DNA of 64,000 nucleotides from Salinimicrobium gaetbulicola (GTDB lineage: Bacteria; Bacteroidota; Bacteroidia; Flavobacteriales; Flavobacteriaceae): NCBI RefSeq assembly GCF_042676025.1, contig NZ_JBHTJP010000035.1, positions 558,001 through 622,000 of the forward strand, written 5' to 3'. This document shows, in pieces, positions 1 to 8,042 of the stretch. Each line of letters begins with the position of its first letter. The stretch's first letter is position 1. The position numbers and the translations under genes are program-made. The notes under the pieces are model-generated. The model was not told the origin of the DNA. It saw only the letters and a program-made list of their open reading frames with translations, and did not search any database.

Positions 1-358
1 TGACAACATTACTCTTGGCGCCCCAGCTATAGACGGAGCTTTGGTTGAAGCAAAAATCACCAGGCACCTAAAAGGAGACAAAGTAATTGTTTTCAAAAAG
101 AAAAGAAGAAAAGGTTACCGTGTTAAGAATGGTCACCGTCAGGCCCTAACTGAAATTTCTATCGAAGGAATTTCTGTTTCAGGTTCTAAGAAATCAACTT
201 CGGCTAAAAAAGAGGAAAAATCTTCTAAGAAAGAAGAGGCTCCAAAGAACGATCTTAGTTCAAATACAGTTGCCGAATTAAGAGAAATGGCTAAAGAAAA
301 GGGAGTTGAAGGATATTCTTCAATGAAAAAAGCCGAATTAATAGCTGCTTTAAGCTAA
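1..358 (+). CDS. rplU: 50S ribosomal protein L21, 5' end outside window, with C-terminal extension
   Basis: Large-subunit ribosomal protein L21, which binds 23S rRNA. The frame is open from the left edge (first full codon at base 2), so the start lies upstream. The visible part begins with DNITLGAPAIDG, a conserved L21 segment, and continues through the basic stretch KKKRRKGYRVKNGHRQ. Ordinary L21 ends soon after this. Here a Ser/Lys/Glu-rich linker follows and then a helical segment, VAELREMAKEKGVEGYSSM, that resembles the Rho N-terminal/SAP fold. The downstream neighbour is rpmA (L27), the usual L21-L27 pair, 26 bp away. The L21 assignment is firm; the identity of the tail domain is an inference from pattern. 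Confidence 0.95.
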   Translation, partial: DNITLGAPAIDGALVEAKITRHLKGDKVIVFKKKRRKGYRVKNGHRQALTEISIEGISVSGSKKSTSAKKEEKSSKKEEAPKNDLSSNTVAELREMAKEKGVEGYSSMKKAELIAALS

Positions 359-384
359 AAGTTTAATAGTAAAAACGAAACAAA

Positions 385-645
385 ATGGCTCACAAAAAAG
401 GAGTTGGTAGTTCCAAGAACGGTAGAGAATCAGAATCGAAACGCCTAGGTGTGAAGATCTTTGGTGGACAAGCTGCTATTGCTGGAAATATCATCGTTAG
501 ACAAAGAGGTACTGCTCACAATCCTGGAGAGAATGTGTATGCAGGAAAAGACCATACTTTACATGCCAAAGTTGATGGTATCGTAAAATTTACTAAAAAG
601 AAAGACAACAAGTCTTACGTTTCTATCGAACCGTTCGAAGTATAG
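385..645 (+). CDS. rpmA: 50S ribosomal protein L27
   Basis: Ribosomal protein L27, whose N terminus reaches toward the peptidyl-transferase centre. It is 86 residues, the normal length, and starts MAHKKGVGSSKNGRESES, the classic L27 N terminus without the Firmicutes-type cleaved extension. The conserved GGQAAIAGNIIVRQRG and GKDHTLHA segments are present. It follows rplU closely and is almost certainly cotranscribed with it. A strong intrinsic terminator lies about 25 bp after the stop. Confidence 0.98.
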   Translation: MAHKKGVGSSKNGRESESKRLGVKIFGGQAAIAGNIIVRQRGTAHNPGENVYAGKDHTLHAKVDGIVKFTKKKDNKSYVSIEPFEV

Positions 646-670
646 TTGATCCTTGCTTTTTAAGATATTA

Positions 671-702
671 AAACCCTTTCTGGATTCAGAAAGGGTTTTT
701 TT
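671..702 (+). terminator. Intrinsic terminator of rplU-rpmA
   Basis: A perfect 12-bp stem (AAACCCTTTCTG / CAGAAAGGGTTT) with a 4-base loop is followed by a run of T. It lies directly after rpmA. Confidence 0.93.
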
Positions 703-740
703 GTACCTTTAATAGGCTAACCCCTTAATAATTAGGGATC

Positions 741-1064
741 ATGGAATATATTACCGTATATACCACAACAAATGATAACGAAGTAGCAGTTCTTCAAAGC
801 CTTTTTAGTGGTAGGAATCTAGATTTTAAAGTTCATGAAGACCAGGTTACTGCCTCTGGAAAGAAAGAAAAGTATTTTCAGGTAGCAGAAAAAGACCGCC
901 AGGTGGCTCGGGAACTGCTTCATGAAAGCGGTTATCTAAACCTGGAACATCCGCATAGGGAAGCTTCTTCCACTAGGGGGAAGAAATGGATGTTCATTTT
1001 TCTGGCTGCTTTGGTACTGGTATTGGTAGCGATTCTTATTGGCTGGTTCATGACGGCACCATAA
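741..1064 (+). CDS. DUF2007-type putative signal-transducing protein with C-terminal membrane anchor
   Basis: A 107-residue protein. The N-terminal ~70 residues (starting MEYITVYTTTNDNEVAVLQS) match the DUF2007 pattern, a small alpha/beta domain that resembles the regulatory C terminus of PII-like proteins; its biochemical role is unknown. Residues about 82-104 form one hydrophobic helix (WMFIFLAALVLVLVAILIGW), so the DUF2007 domain should face the cytoplasm with a C-terminal anchor. It stands alone between two terminators and converges on ahcY. The family call is fairly safe; no function can be read from the sequence. Confidence 0.8.
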   Translation: MEYITVYTTTNDNEVAVLQSLFSGRNLDFKVHEDQVTASGKKEKYFQVAEKDRQVARELLHESGYLNLEHPHREASSTRGKKWMFIFLAALVLVLVAILIGWFMTAP

Positions 1065-1067
1065 AAA

Positions 1068-1094
1068 AAGCCTCTCCGTTAGGAAAGGCTTTTC
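1068..1094. terminator. Bidirectional terminator between DUF2007 gene and ahcY
   Basis: AAGCCTCTCC and GGAAAGGCTT form a 10-bp stem with one mismatch. A-runs and T-runs on the two sides let it serve both converging genes. Confidence 0.8.
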
Positions 1095-1112
1095 TGCAGA
1101 TACGGGTATTTA

Positions 1113-2429
1113 CTAGTATCTGTAATATTCCGGTTTGAAAGGACCGTCAACAGTTACTCCAATATACTTGGCCTGTTCTTCATTTAACTCGGTCAATTCA
1201 ACTCCAATTCTGTCCAGGTGAAGCTTGGCAACTTTTTCATCCAGATGCTTCGGAAGCATGTACACTTCATTCTGGTATTTATCTGTGTTTTTCCAAAGTT
1301 CGATCTGAGCTAGAGTTTGGTTTGTAAAGGAGTTACTCATTACAAAACTCGGATGTCCCGTAGCACAACCTAGGTTCACCAAACGACCTTCAGCTAAAAG
1401 AATGATATCTTTCCCGTCGATCGTGTATTTGTCTACCTGAGGTTTGATCTCGTCTTTTGTGTCTCCGTAGTTTTCATTCAACCACGCAACCTGGATCTCA
1501 TTGTCAAAGTGCCCAATGTTACACACGATGGTCTTATCTTTCATGGCCATAAAATGTTCGGCACGTACAATGTCTTTATTTCCTGTAGTAGTGATCACGA
1601 TATCTGCTTTAGGAAGTACGGTTTCAAGTTTTTTCACTTCAAATCCGTCCATCGCTGCTTGTAATGCACAAATCGGGTCGATTTCAGTAACAGTTACAAT
1701 TGAACCTGCGCCTCTAAACGAAGCAGCTGTACCCTTACCTACATCGCCATATCCACAAACCACAACTCTTTTTCCTGCAAGCATCACATCTGTCGCACGA
1801 CGAATCGCATCAACAGCACTCTCTCTACATCCATACTTGTTGTCAAATTTAGATTTTGTAACAGAGTCGTTCACATTGATAGCTGGCATAGGAAGTGTTC
1901 CGTTCTTCATGCGCTCGTAAAGTCTGTGTACTCCGGTAGTAGTTTCTTCAGAAAGACCTTTGATGCCATCAGCCAGTTCAGGATACTTATCAAGAACCAT
2001 GTTGGTAAGGTCACCTCCGTCATCAAGGATCATATTAAGTGGCTTACGATCTTCTCCAAAGAAAAGAGTCTGCTCGATACACCAGTCGAATTCTTCAGCA
2101 TTCATACCTTTCCAGGCATAAACAGGGATTCCCGCCTCAGCGATGGCTGCGGCAGCCTGGTCCTGAGTAGAGAAAATATTACAAGAACTCCAGGTCACTT
2201 CAGCACCCAAAGCCACAAGAGTTTCAATAAGAACCGCTGTTTGAATGGTCATGTGAAGACAACCTGCGATACGCGCCCCTTTCAATGGCTGCTCATCTTT
2301 ATACTCTTCTCTTAATGACATCAAGCCGGGCATTTCTGCTTCAGCCAGTTCTATTTCTTTCCTTCCCCAGGCAGCAAGGGAAATATCTTTTACTTTATAC
2401 GGGGTATAAGGCACTGTTTTCGTTGACAT
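1113..2429 (-). CDS. ahcY: Adenosylhomocysteinase (S-adenosyl-L-homocysteine hydrolase)
   Basis: Cytoplasmic enzyme that reversibly splits S-adenosylhomocysteine into adenosine and homocysteine, keeping the methylation cycle running. At 438 residues it has the normal bacterial length. Visible hallmarks are GCLHMT near residue 57 and LDDGGD near 135 (substrate site), NVNDSVTKSKFDN around 186-197, and the NAD-binding loop GYGDVG at 226-231. The conserved C terminus ends KPEYYRY, which reaches into the neighbouring subunit's NAD site. It is a single-gene unit with its own TAnnTTTG promoter 35 bp upstream. Confidence 0.98.
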   Translation of the reverse strand: MSTKTVPYTPYKVKDISLAAWGRKEIELAEAEMPGLMSLREEYKDEQPLKGARIAGCLHMTIQTAVLIETLVALGAEVTWSSCNIFSTQDQAAAAIAEAGIPVYAWKGMNAEEFDWCIEQTLFFGEDRKPLNMILDDGGDLTNMVLDKYPELADGIKGLSEETTTGVHRLYERMKNGTLPMPAINVNDSVTKSKFDNKYGCRESAVDAIRRATDVMLAGKRVVVCGYGDVGKGTAASFRGAGSIVTVTEIDPICALQAAMDGFEVKKLETVLPKADIVITTTGNKDIVRAEHFMAMKDKTIVCNIGHFDNEIQVAWLNENYGDTKDEIKPQVDKYTIDGKDIILLAEGRLVNLGCATGHPSFVMSNSFTNQTLAQIELWKNTDKYQNEVYMLPKHLDEKVAKLHLDRIGVELTELNEEQAKYIGVTVDGPFKPEYYRY

Positions 2430-2463
2430 ATTATTATATTTGATTTAGCATTTTTCAGAAATG

Positions 2464-2471
2464 CAAAAGTA
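2464..2471 (-). promoter_or_regulatory. Bacteroidetes -7 element (TACTTTTG) for ahcY
   Basis: Read on the minus strand, TACTTTTG matches the TAnnTTTG consensus and lies 35 bp before the ahcY ATG, giving a short leader. The divergent phosphopantetheinyl transferase gene starts just beyond. Confidence 0.7.
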
Positions 2472-2491
2472 CAGAATATCTAACATTTTTT

Positions 2492-3142
2492 ATGCCTCTT
2501 TACAAAAGAATAACAATAGGACCGGACACTAAAGTGCTCATTTGGAAGATAGAAGAGCCGTATGATGAGTTGTGTGAAGGCATTGAACTTACCAATCATT
2601 GCCGGGAAAGAGTAGAAGGTATGAAAAGTGATTTGCACCGTAGGGGCTTTATGAGCGTACGCCATCTACTTGCAGAAGAAGGCTATACAGATCATGATCT
2701 TTACTACGATGACCACGGAAAGCCCCATTTAAAGGATGATATGCATATTTCTATCACTCATTCCTTTACTTTTTCAGCGATCATTATTGGAAAGAAAGAA
2801 GTAGGGATCGATATCGAAATGCAACGGGAAAAGATTCTATTGATAGCCCATAAATTCACGCCTATTGAAGAATACCGAACGCTCGCCAATTCTGAAGCCT
2901 TAATTAGAAAATTGACCATTGTTTGGGGAGCCAAAGAAGCTGTTTATAAGATCTATGCTACCCCAAAAGTGAGTTTTTTGCAGCACATCAATATAACCGA
3001 TTTTGATTTTGACGATAACAAGACCACCGGCCGTATTGATTTCAATGGAAGTACTTCCTGGTATAATTTTGACTTTCTGGAATTCGAAGGGTTTACCTGC
3101 GTTTACGCTATGCCTCAAGACGAAAAGGTCGCTGCGGAATGA
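2492..3142 (+). CDS. 4'-phosphopantetheinyl transferase superfamily protein
   Basis: Transfers the 4'-phosphopantetheine arm of CoA to a serine of carrier proteins. It is 216 residues, in the Sfp-like size range, with the three typical motifs: ISITHS at 86-91, GIDIE at 105-109 (Mg-binding acidic pair) and WGAKEAVYK at 145-153. The stop codon overlaps the start of the GGGP synthase gene (ATGA), so the two are translationally coupled. Whether it serves fatty-acid ACP or a secondary carrier cannot be told from sequence. No acpS-like gene or carrier protein is in the window. Confidence 0.9.
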   Translation: MPLYKRITIGPDTKVLIWKIEEPYDELCEGIELTNHCRERVEGMKSDLHRRGFMSVRHLLAEEGYTDHDLYYDDHGKPHLKDDMHISITHSFTFSAIIIGKKEVGIDIEMQREKILLIAHKFTPIEEYRTLANSEALIRKLTIVWGAKEAVYKIYATPKVSFLQHINITDFDFDDNKTTGRIDFNGSTSWYNFDFLEFEGFTCVYAMPQDEKVAAE

Positions 3143-3852
3143 AGCAGGTACTAAATGGCATTTTTGAAGCGGTAGAAAATCAAAGACCCCAACTGCTGGC
3201 GGTACTCATTGATCCTGATAAGTTTGAGGAAAAGGATATAGCCAGGTTTTTCAAGCAAATTCCTGTAATTACCACTCATATTTTTGTGGGCGGCAGCACG
3301 GTTGAGGCCGGGAAAACTGAAGCTTGTATTCGTGCGATTAAAAACCATTCAGACCTTCCGGTAATCATATTTCCTGGAGATCATTCTCAGGTCACTTCAG
3401 AAGCAGACGCTCTTCTCTTTTTAAGTTTACTTTCAGGGAGAAATCCCGAATACCTCATTGAACAACAGGTGCGTTCAATTCGCCGACTCAGGAATATGGA
3501 TCTTGAAATTATTCCTACAGGTTATATTCTGGTTGACGGCGGCAAGGAGTGCGCAGTGCAACGCGTAAGCAAAACAGCTCCTTTATGTCAGAAAGAGCCG
3601 GAAGTCATTGTTGATACCGCTTTGGCGGGACAATATTCCGGAAAGAGATTGATCTATCTTGAAGCAGGTAGCGGTGCAATTTACCCGGTTGGGCCCGAAA
3701 TAATAAGTTTGGTTAAAAATGCTCTTTCTGTCCCGCTTATAGTGGGAGGAGGGATCCGTTCAAAAGAACAATTGGAGTTGGCTTATGAAGCCGGAGCAGA
3801 TATGGTGGTGATAGGAACCGCCTTCGAAAACGGCAATTTCTTTAATTCTTAA
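3139..3852 (+). CDS. pcrB: Geranylgeranylglyceryl/heptaprenylglyceryl phosphate synthase family protein
   Basis: Prenyltransferase that joins a polyprenyl diphosphate to glycerol 1-phosphate, the first step of archaeal-type ether lipids. Bacterial homologues form two known groups, and the Bacteroidetes enzymes belong to group II. The 237-residue TIM barrel shows AVLIDPDK (21-28), GGST (51-54), YLEAGSGA (173-180) and VGGGIRS (202-208), all part of the phosphate and substrate site. Its start overlaps the phosphopantetheinyl transferase stop by 4 bp. No glycerol-1-phosphate dehydrogenase or digeranylgeranyl transferase gene is visible, so the fate of the product is open. Confidence 0.93.
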   Translation: MKQVLNGIFEAVENQRPQLLAVLIDPDKFEEKDIARFFKQIPVITTHIFVGGSTVEAGKTEACIRAIKNHSDLPVIIFPGDHSQVTSEADALLFLSLLSGRNPEYLIEQQVRSIRRLRNMDLEIIPTGYILVDGGKECAVQRVSKTAPLCQKEPEVIVDTALAGQYSGKRLIYLEAGSGAIYPVGPEIISLVKNALSVPLIVGGGIRSKEQLELAYEAGADMVVIGTAFENGNFFNS

Positions 3853-3922
3853 TTTATTCAGCAATTATTCCTTATAAAAGGATGCTAACTGTACTAATCT
3901 TTCTAATTTTGGTAATAGATAG

Positions 3923-3944
3923 AAGCCTGTGACAGGCTTTTTTT
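3923..3944 (+). terminator. Intrinsic terminator after the GGGP synthase gene
   Basis: AAGCCTG-TGA-CAGGCTT followed by a T-run forms a compact 7-bp hairpin. It separates the PPTase/GGGPS unit from the following vitamin-type operon. Confidence 0.9.
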
Positions 3945-3970
3945 ATTTAAAATGCTAAAATAACATCGTT

Positions 3971-4231
3971 ATGCAAATTTCAGTTGAACTTGCCCTTACA
4001 CCGCTTCAGGATGACTTCGAGACCCCTATAAAAGAATTTATAAAAACACTTAGGAAGTCTGGTTTTACAGTATTGGAAAATCCCTTGAGCACACAGGTCT
4101 ATGGGGATTATGATAAATTAATGGGATTCCTGACCGAAGAGATCAAAGAAACTTTTCAATCTTTGGACCACGTACTTTTGACCATGAAGATTGTCAAAAG
4201 CAATAGAAGTGAGTATGCAGCCAATTTTTGA
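3971..4231 (+). CDS. YkoF/MTH1187-type thiamine-binding protein
   Basis: Small cytoplasmic protein of the YkoF/MTH1187 (formerly DUF77) fold. YkoF of Bacillus binds thiamine and HMP. The 86-residue sequence shows the family pattern: a first strand with ISVELALTPLQD, a helix with PIKEFIKTLRKSGFTV, then PLSTQVYGDYDKLMGFL. It is the first gene of a run in which each gene overlaps or abuts the next (PnuC-like transporter, NadR-like kinase, DUF4301, ArfB). The context suggests a sensor or chaperone for a thiamine-like ligand. The ligand itself is inferred from the family. Confidence 0.78.
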   Translation: MQISVELALTPLQDDFETPIKEFIKTLRKSGFTVLENPLSTQVYGDYDKLMGFLTEEIKETFQSLDHVLLTMKIVKSNRSEYAANF

Positions 4232-4847
4232 TTTCTTCTTTCAGCAATACCAGGATTATCCCAGTATTTACATTTTCCTGGAAATTATCGCTGTAATTTT
4301 CGGTTTCCTGTCGGTATGGTATTCAAAACAGGAAAATATCCTTGTATACCCTACTGGGATAATTAGTACCATCATTTTCGTTTATCTGCTTTGGCAATGG
4401 GAATTATTGGGGGATATGATGATCAACTTCTATTATGCCTGTATGAGTGTTTACGGTTGGTACATCTGGACACGGAAAGTAGACGCCGTTCATTTCACCC
4501 CTGTGACCCGTACCACGCCAAAGGAAAAGATATGGAGCGTGCTTATTTTTATAGCAACTCTGATTTTTGTGTATGCTGTCTACCGGTATTTCGACAAATG
4601 GAATAACTGGACTGCCTATATTGATACGGTTACTACTGCTGTGTTCTTTGTAGGGATGTGGTTAATGGCCCGTAAGAAACTTGAGAACTGGATTTATTGG
4701 ATCATAGGGGATCTGATATCGGTTCCGCTTTATTTTTATAAAGGCCTTACGTTTACCAGTTTTCAATACTTTTTGTTTACAATAATTGCCATATTTGGCT
4801 ACCTCTCATGGAAAAAGAGCTTGAACAACACACTACAGACTGCCTGA
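4215..4847 (+). CDS. PnuC-type vitamin transporter (nicotinamide riboside or thiamine, PnuT-like)
   Basis: Integral membrane facilitator of about 210 residues with at least six hydrophobic helices. The PnuC family moves nicotinamide riboside or, for Bacteroidetes PnuT, thiamine, and relies on a cytoplasmic kinase to trap the substrate. Typical features are a second-helix region with YPTGIIS, and W-rich loops such as YGWYIWTRK and WNNWTAYIDTVTTAVFF. I chose the ATG at 4215 over an in-frame TTG at 4191; either overlaps the upstream YkoF-like gene. The 3' end overlaps the kinase gene by 40 bp. Pairing with a thiamine-binding protein favours thiamine as substrate, but this is an inference. Confidence 0.85.
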   Translation: MQPIFDFFFQQYQDYPSIYIFLEIIAVIFGFLSVWYSKQENILVYPTGIISTIIFVYLLWQWELLGDMMINFYYACMSVYGWYIWTRKVDAVHFTPVTRTTPKEKIWSVLIFIATLIFVYAVYRYFDKWNNWTAYIDTVTTAVFFVGMWLMARKKLENWIYWIIGDLISVPLYFYKGLTFTSFQYFLFTIIAIFGYLSWKKSLNNTLQTA

Positions 4848-5386
4848 GGATAGTGATGTTTGGTCCGGAATCTACCGGAAAAACAACACTTTCCAGGATG
4901 CTGGCGTCTCATTTTAATACCGAGTGGGTGCCGGAGTTCTCCCGGGATTATCTTCAGAAAAAATGGGATGATCAAAAGGAGATCTGTGGTCTGGATGATA
5001 TTTTTCCAATTGCCAGGGGCCAGATGGCGCTTGAAAATAAAAAGGCCAGGGAGGCCGATAAGGTGCTTTTTTGCGATACTAACTTATTGGAAACAGTGGT
5101 TTATTCTAAGGCTTATTTTGATGGATTTTGCGCTCCCACCCTTCTTAAACATGCGTTAAAAGCCCATTACGATCTATATTTTTTAACGTATATTGACGTT
5201 CCCTGGGTTGAAGACGATTTGCGTGACCGGCCCCATCAAAGGGAGCATATGTTTGCCAAATTCAAGAAACCTTTAGATGAATACAACAAACCATACCACA
5301 TTCTTAGGGGGAATGTGGAAGAGCGGTTTGAGACTGCTGTGCGTATGGTTGAAGAACTTATAAAAAAGAAAAAAGTTGAGCTTTAG
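4808..5386 (+). CDS. NadR-like P-loop kinase/ATPase
   Basis: A 192-residue P-loop protein resembling the ribosylnicotinamide kinase domain of NadR, without the adenylyltransferase domain. The Walker A is GPESTGKT (19-26). EFSRDYLQKKW and later FCDTNLLETVVYSKAYF match the NadR-type substrate-binding and Walker B region, and RPHQREHMF resembles the lid. The gene begins inside the end of the PnuC-like gene, so the two are translationally coupled. In PnuC systems the kinase traps the imported vitamin, so this is probably the trapping enzyme. Its real substrate (nicotinamide riboside or thiamine) is unproven. Confidence 0.82.
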   Translation: MEKELEQHTTDCLRIVMFGPESTGKTTLSRMLASHFNTEWVPEFSRDYLQKKWDDQKEICGLDDIFPIARGQMALENKKAREADKVLFCDTNLLETVVYSKAYFDGFCAPTLLKHALKAHYDLYFLTYIDVPWVEDDLRDRPHQREHMFAKFKKPLDEYNKPYHILRGNVEERFETAVRMVEELIKKKKVEL

Positions 5387-6926
5387 TAAAAGAGATTTAA
5401 CTCAAATAGAAGAGAAAGGAATTGCTTCTGAAAAAGTAGAAGAACAGATCGCGATTTTCAAGCGAGGCAATATCGTAGTCAACATTCGAGAGGCTGCCAC
5501 TATTAAGAACGGGATACTTCAAATTCCCGAAGAGGAAAAGGAACAAATAGTATCCTTTTATCGTCGCCAGAAAGATGAGTTAAACATATTGAAGTTTGTC
5601 CCTGCTTCCGGTGCGGCAACCCGCATGTTTAAGGCCTTTTATAACTTTCTGAAAGAATTCGATCCTGAAAAAGAAGATCTGGATACCTTTTTGGATCGTA
5701 AGAATGACCCGAAACTTGAGCTTTTCCTAAGCCGAACAAAAGACCTTCCTTTCTATGATGAGCTCATGGATCTGATTAAAGAACGCCATCCAGATTACGA
5801 GGAACTTTCCGAAGGAAAACAGAAAGTCATCTTTGTAAAATTAATGCTCGCTGAAGATGGCCTGGACCTGGGTGATCAGCCAAAAGGTTTGGTGCCATTT
5901 CATAAATATGAGAACCATGTAGTCTCTGCATTCGAAGAGCATTTGTGGGAAGCTGTAGATTATGCCGCTTCAAACAATAAGGTGCGAATACATTTTACGA
6001 TTTCTAAAGAACACCGTGAAAAATTTGAGGCCGAAACCCAGAGGGTGAAGCCAAGACTTGAGAATGAAACGGGCATGCAATTTGAGCTCACCTATTCTTA
6101 TCAAGACCCAAAAACAGATACGATTGCGGTAACCATTGAAAATGAACCCTTCAGAGAGGAGAACGGAGACCTTTTCTTTAGGCCGGGTGGACACGGAGCT
6201 CTTATAGAAAACCTGAACAAACAGGAAGCTGATATTATCTTTATAAAAAATATTGACAATGTTGTGGTTCCTAAAAACAGGGAATTAAATGCTAAAAATA
6301 AAGAAATGCTCGCGGGGAAACTGCTCGAGCTTCAGGAAAAGATCTTTACCTGTTTAAGGAAACTGGAGGCTGAAATCTCCCAGCGCGATCTGGAGGAGAT
6401 GATTGATTTTTTACAAAATCAATTGAATGCCGGATTAGGGATTCAATTTGAGGAGCTTTCTACCGAAGAAAAAATTTCCGCTCTAAAAAGGAAATTAAAC
6501 AGACCATTACGTATTTGCGGAATGGTTAAAAATGAAGGTGAGCCCGGGGGAGGTCCTTTTTGGGTGAATCATAAAGACGGGGGAGTTTCTCTTCAAATTG
6601 TGGAGAGTTCTCAAATAGACCACGAAAATTATCAGCAAAGCAAGATCGCTCAAGAGTCTACTCATTTTAATCCTGTAGATGTGGTTTGTTCCTTCAAAAA
6701 CTATAAAGGGGAGAATTTTGATCTGCGAAAGTTCGTGGATGAAGAAACTAGTTTCATCGCAAAAAAGACCAAAGACGGTAAAGAATTAAAAGCCCTGGAG
6801 CTTCCGGGATTATGGAATGGCGGTATGTCTGACTGGAATACCATTTTCGTGGAGGTGCCTGTTGAAACTTTTAATCCGGTGAAAACGGTGACCGACCTTC
6901 TTAAGCCCTCCCACCAGGTCAAATAA
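5376..6926 (+). CDS. DUF4301 family protein
   Basis: A 516-residue protein of the Bacteroidetes family DUF4301, function unknown. The start is a TTG that overlaps the kinase stop. It is preferred because the resulting N terminus (MSFSKRDLTQIEEKGI) fits the family and there is no ATG nearby. Visible features are VPASGAATRMFKAFYNF near residue 80 and FRPGGHGALIENLN near 265, both reminiscent of nucleotidyltransferase-like sugar-phosphate binding loops, and GEPGGGPFW near 388. It has no signal peptide or membrane helix. The operon position suggests linkage to the vitamin-uptake genes, but the conserved adjacency could also be historical. Confidence 0.85.
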   Translation: MSFSKRDLTQIEEKGIASEKVEEQIAIFKRGNIVVNIREAATIKNGILQIPEEEKEQIVSFYRRQKDELNILKFVPASGAATRMFKAFYNFLKEFDPEKEDLDTFLDRKNDPKLELFLSRTKDLPFYDELMDLIKERHPDYEELSEGKQKVIFVKLMLAEDGLDLGDQPKGLVPFHKYENHVVSAFEEHLWEAVDYAASNNKVRIHFTISKEHREKFEAETQRVKPRLENETGMQFELTYSYQDPKTDTIAVTIENEPFREENGDLFFRPGGHGALIENLNKQEADIIFIKNIDNVVVPKNRELNAKNKEMLAGKLLELQEKIFTCLRKLEAEISQRDLEEMIDFLQNQLNAGLGIQFEELSTEEKISALKRKLNRPLRICGMVKNEGEPGGGPFWVNHKDGGVSLQIVESSQIDHENYQQSKIAQESTHFNPVDVVCSFKNYKGENFDLRKFVDEETSFIAKKTKDGKELKALELPGLWNGGMSDWNTIFVEVPVETFNPVKTVTDLLKPSHQVK

Positions 6927-6930
6927 CAGG

Positions 6931-7335
6931 TTGGATAAAGATACTCTCATAAAGGAAGCTTCTTATAAAGCGGTGCGCAGTTCCGGTGCCGGCGGGCAAA
7001 ATGTCAATAAGGTCGCCTCTAAGGTTGAACTTCATTTTAGCATAGACTCTTCGGAAGCTTTTTCCGAAGAAGAAAAACAGCGTGTATTAAAGAAATTGGC
7101 TTCCCGGCTTACCAATGATGGGGAGCTGATCCTTCAGTGTGACGAATCCAGGAGCCAGCATAAAAATAAAGAGATAGTGACCCATCGGTTTTTAGAATTA
7201 TTAACCCAAGCGGTAAAAAAACCGAAACCCCGTAAGAAAACCAAACCTCCAAAGGCAGCAAAACTTAAAAGACTGCGAGAGAAAAAGATGAGGTCTGAGA
7301 AAAAGGCCGGTCGAAAAGATCCTTTAAAAGACTAA
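6931..7335 (+). CDS. arfB: Alternative ribosome-rescue factor ArfB (peptidyl-tRNA hydrolase)
   Basis: Releases peptides from ribosomes stalled on truncated mRNA. It is 134 residues, the size of YaeJ/ArfB. The catalytic GGQ is at residues 21-23 within RSSGAGGQNVNKVASKVELHF-like context, and the C terminus is a very basic tail (KKPKPRKKTKPPKAAKLKRL) that in ArfB enters the empty mRNA channel. The start is TTG, 4 bp after the DUF4301 stop. No ATG fits because the GGQ module begins at once. Last gene of the run that starts with the YkoF-like protein. Confidence 0.93.
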   Translation: MDKDTLIKEASYKAVRSSGAGGQNVNKVASKVELHFSIDSSEAFSEEEKQRVLKKLASRLTNDGELILQCDESRSQHKNKEIVTHRFLELLTQAVKKPKPRKKTKPPKAAKLKRLREKKMRSEKKAGRKDPLKD

Positions 7336-7528
7336 AATATCCCTTTTCTGGGGAGTAATTCTACAAATTTTGGGGAGACACCCCGCTTTTTCCCATTCCT
7401 TAATAAAATTATAAGACTCTTTAAACCGCCTGTTTATAGGTGTTTTGGGCGGTGCCTAAAGGGTTTTGAGTATTGGTACGTTTCTTTCATATAAGTAATC
7501 AACTAAAACAAATTAAAAAACTAGAATT

Positions 7529-7855
7529 ATGAAAAAGATATGTTTATCTGTAGTAGCTGCATCAGCAATCCTGTTTTCTACACAAACCCTTAGTGCTCAG
7601 GCAACAGTTCAAGAAGAAGTAGCCGTAGAGCAAACAGTAGCTCAACAAACTGAATTTACCCAAGTGGCTATTGAGGATCTTCCTGCTGCCGTGCAACAAG
7701 CAGTAGAGCGTGATTTCGCAGGAGCGGTGATCGCTGAAGCACACGTTAAGGAGACTGAAGCAAGTCAGGAATTTAAATTGGTAATTCAAACTGCCGATGG
7801 TGAGCAGAAAGAACTTTATGCCGATGCTGAAGGTAACTGGCTAGATAAAGAGTAA
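7529..7855 (+). CDS. Small secreted protein, PepSY-like
   Basis: A 108-residue exported protein. Residues 1-23 form a signal peptide (MKKICLSVVAASAILFS...LSA) with a likely cleavage after SAQA. A Val/Gln/Glu-rich spacer is followed by a domain with DLPAAVQQAVERDFAGAVIAEAHVK and FKLVIQTADGEQKELYADAEGNWL. The arrangement of a helix followed by strands resembles the periplasmic PepSY-like/BLIP-like proteins common in Bacteroidetes. It is a single-gene unit with no recognised partner. The fold assignment is tentative and the function unknown. Confidence 0.75.
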   Translation: MKKICLSVVAASAILFSTQTLSAQATVQEEVAVEQTVAQQTEFTQVAIEDLPAAVQQAVERDFAGAVIAEAHVKETEASQEFKLVIQTADGEQKELYADAEGNWLDKE

Positions 7856-8042
7856 TAGCAACTAATCACCAATAATGGAGAAACCAACTCCCGGTGGCGG
7901 ATATCCTGGAAGGAACATTTGTGTTAGAGAAATTTTCTTCATTCGATTTTACCCCTACTAACAGGTTGAATGAGAGGAATATTTAGAATGGATATTTGTA
8001 AAATGGGGATTAATTCAAACCTTGAGAAGGTTAAATTATTTA

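Noticed and set aside
1501..2315. Two open frames on the plus strand within ahcY
   Set aside because: They lie inside a gene with perfect homology on the other strand and have no recognisable features.
7875..7961. 28-residue frame beginning MEKPTPGGGYPGR after the small secreted-protein gene
   Set aside because: It has a plausible length and composition, but no promoter, no paralogue and no homology I can name. Not supported enough to list as a gene.
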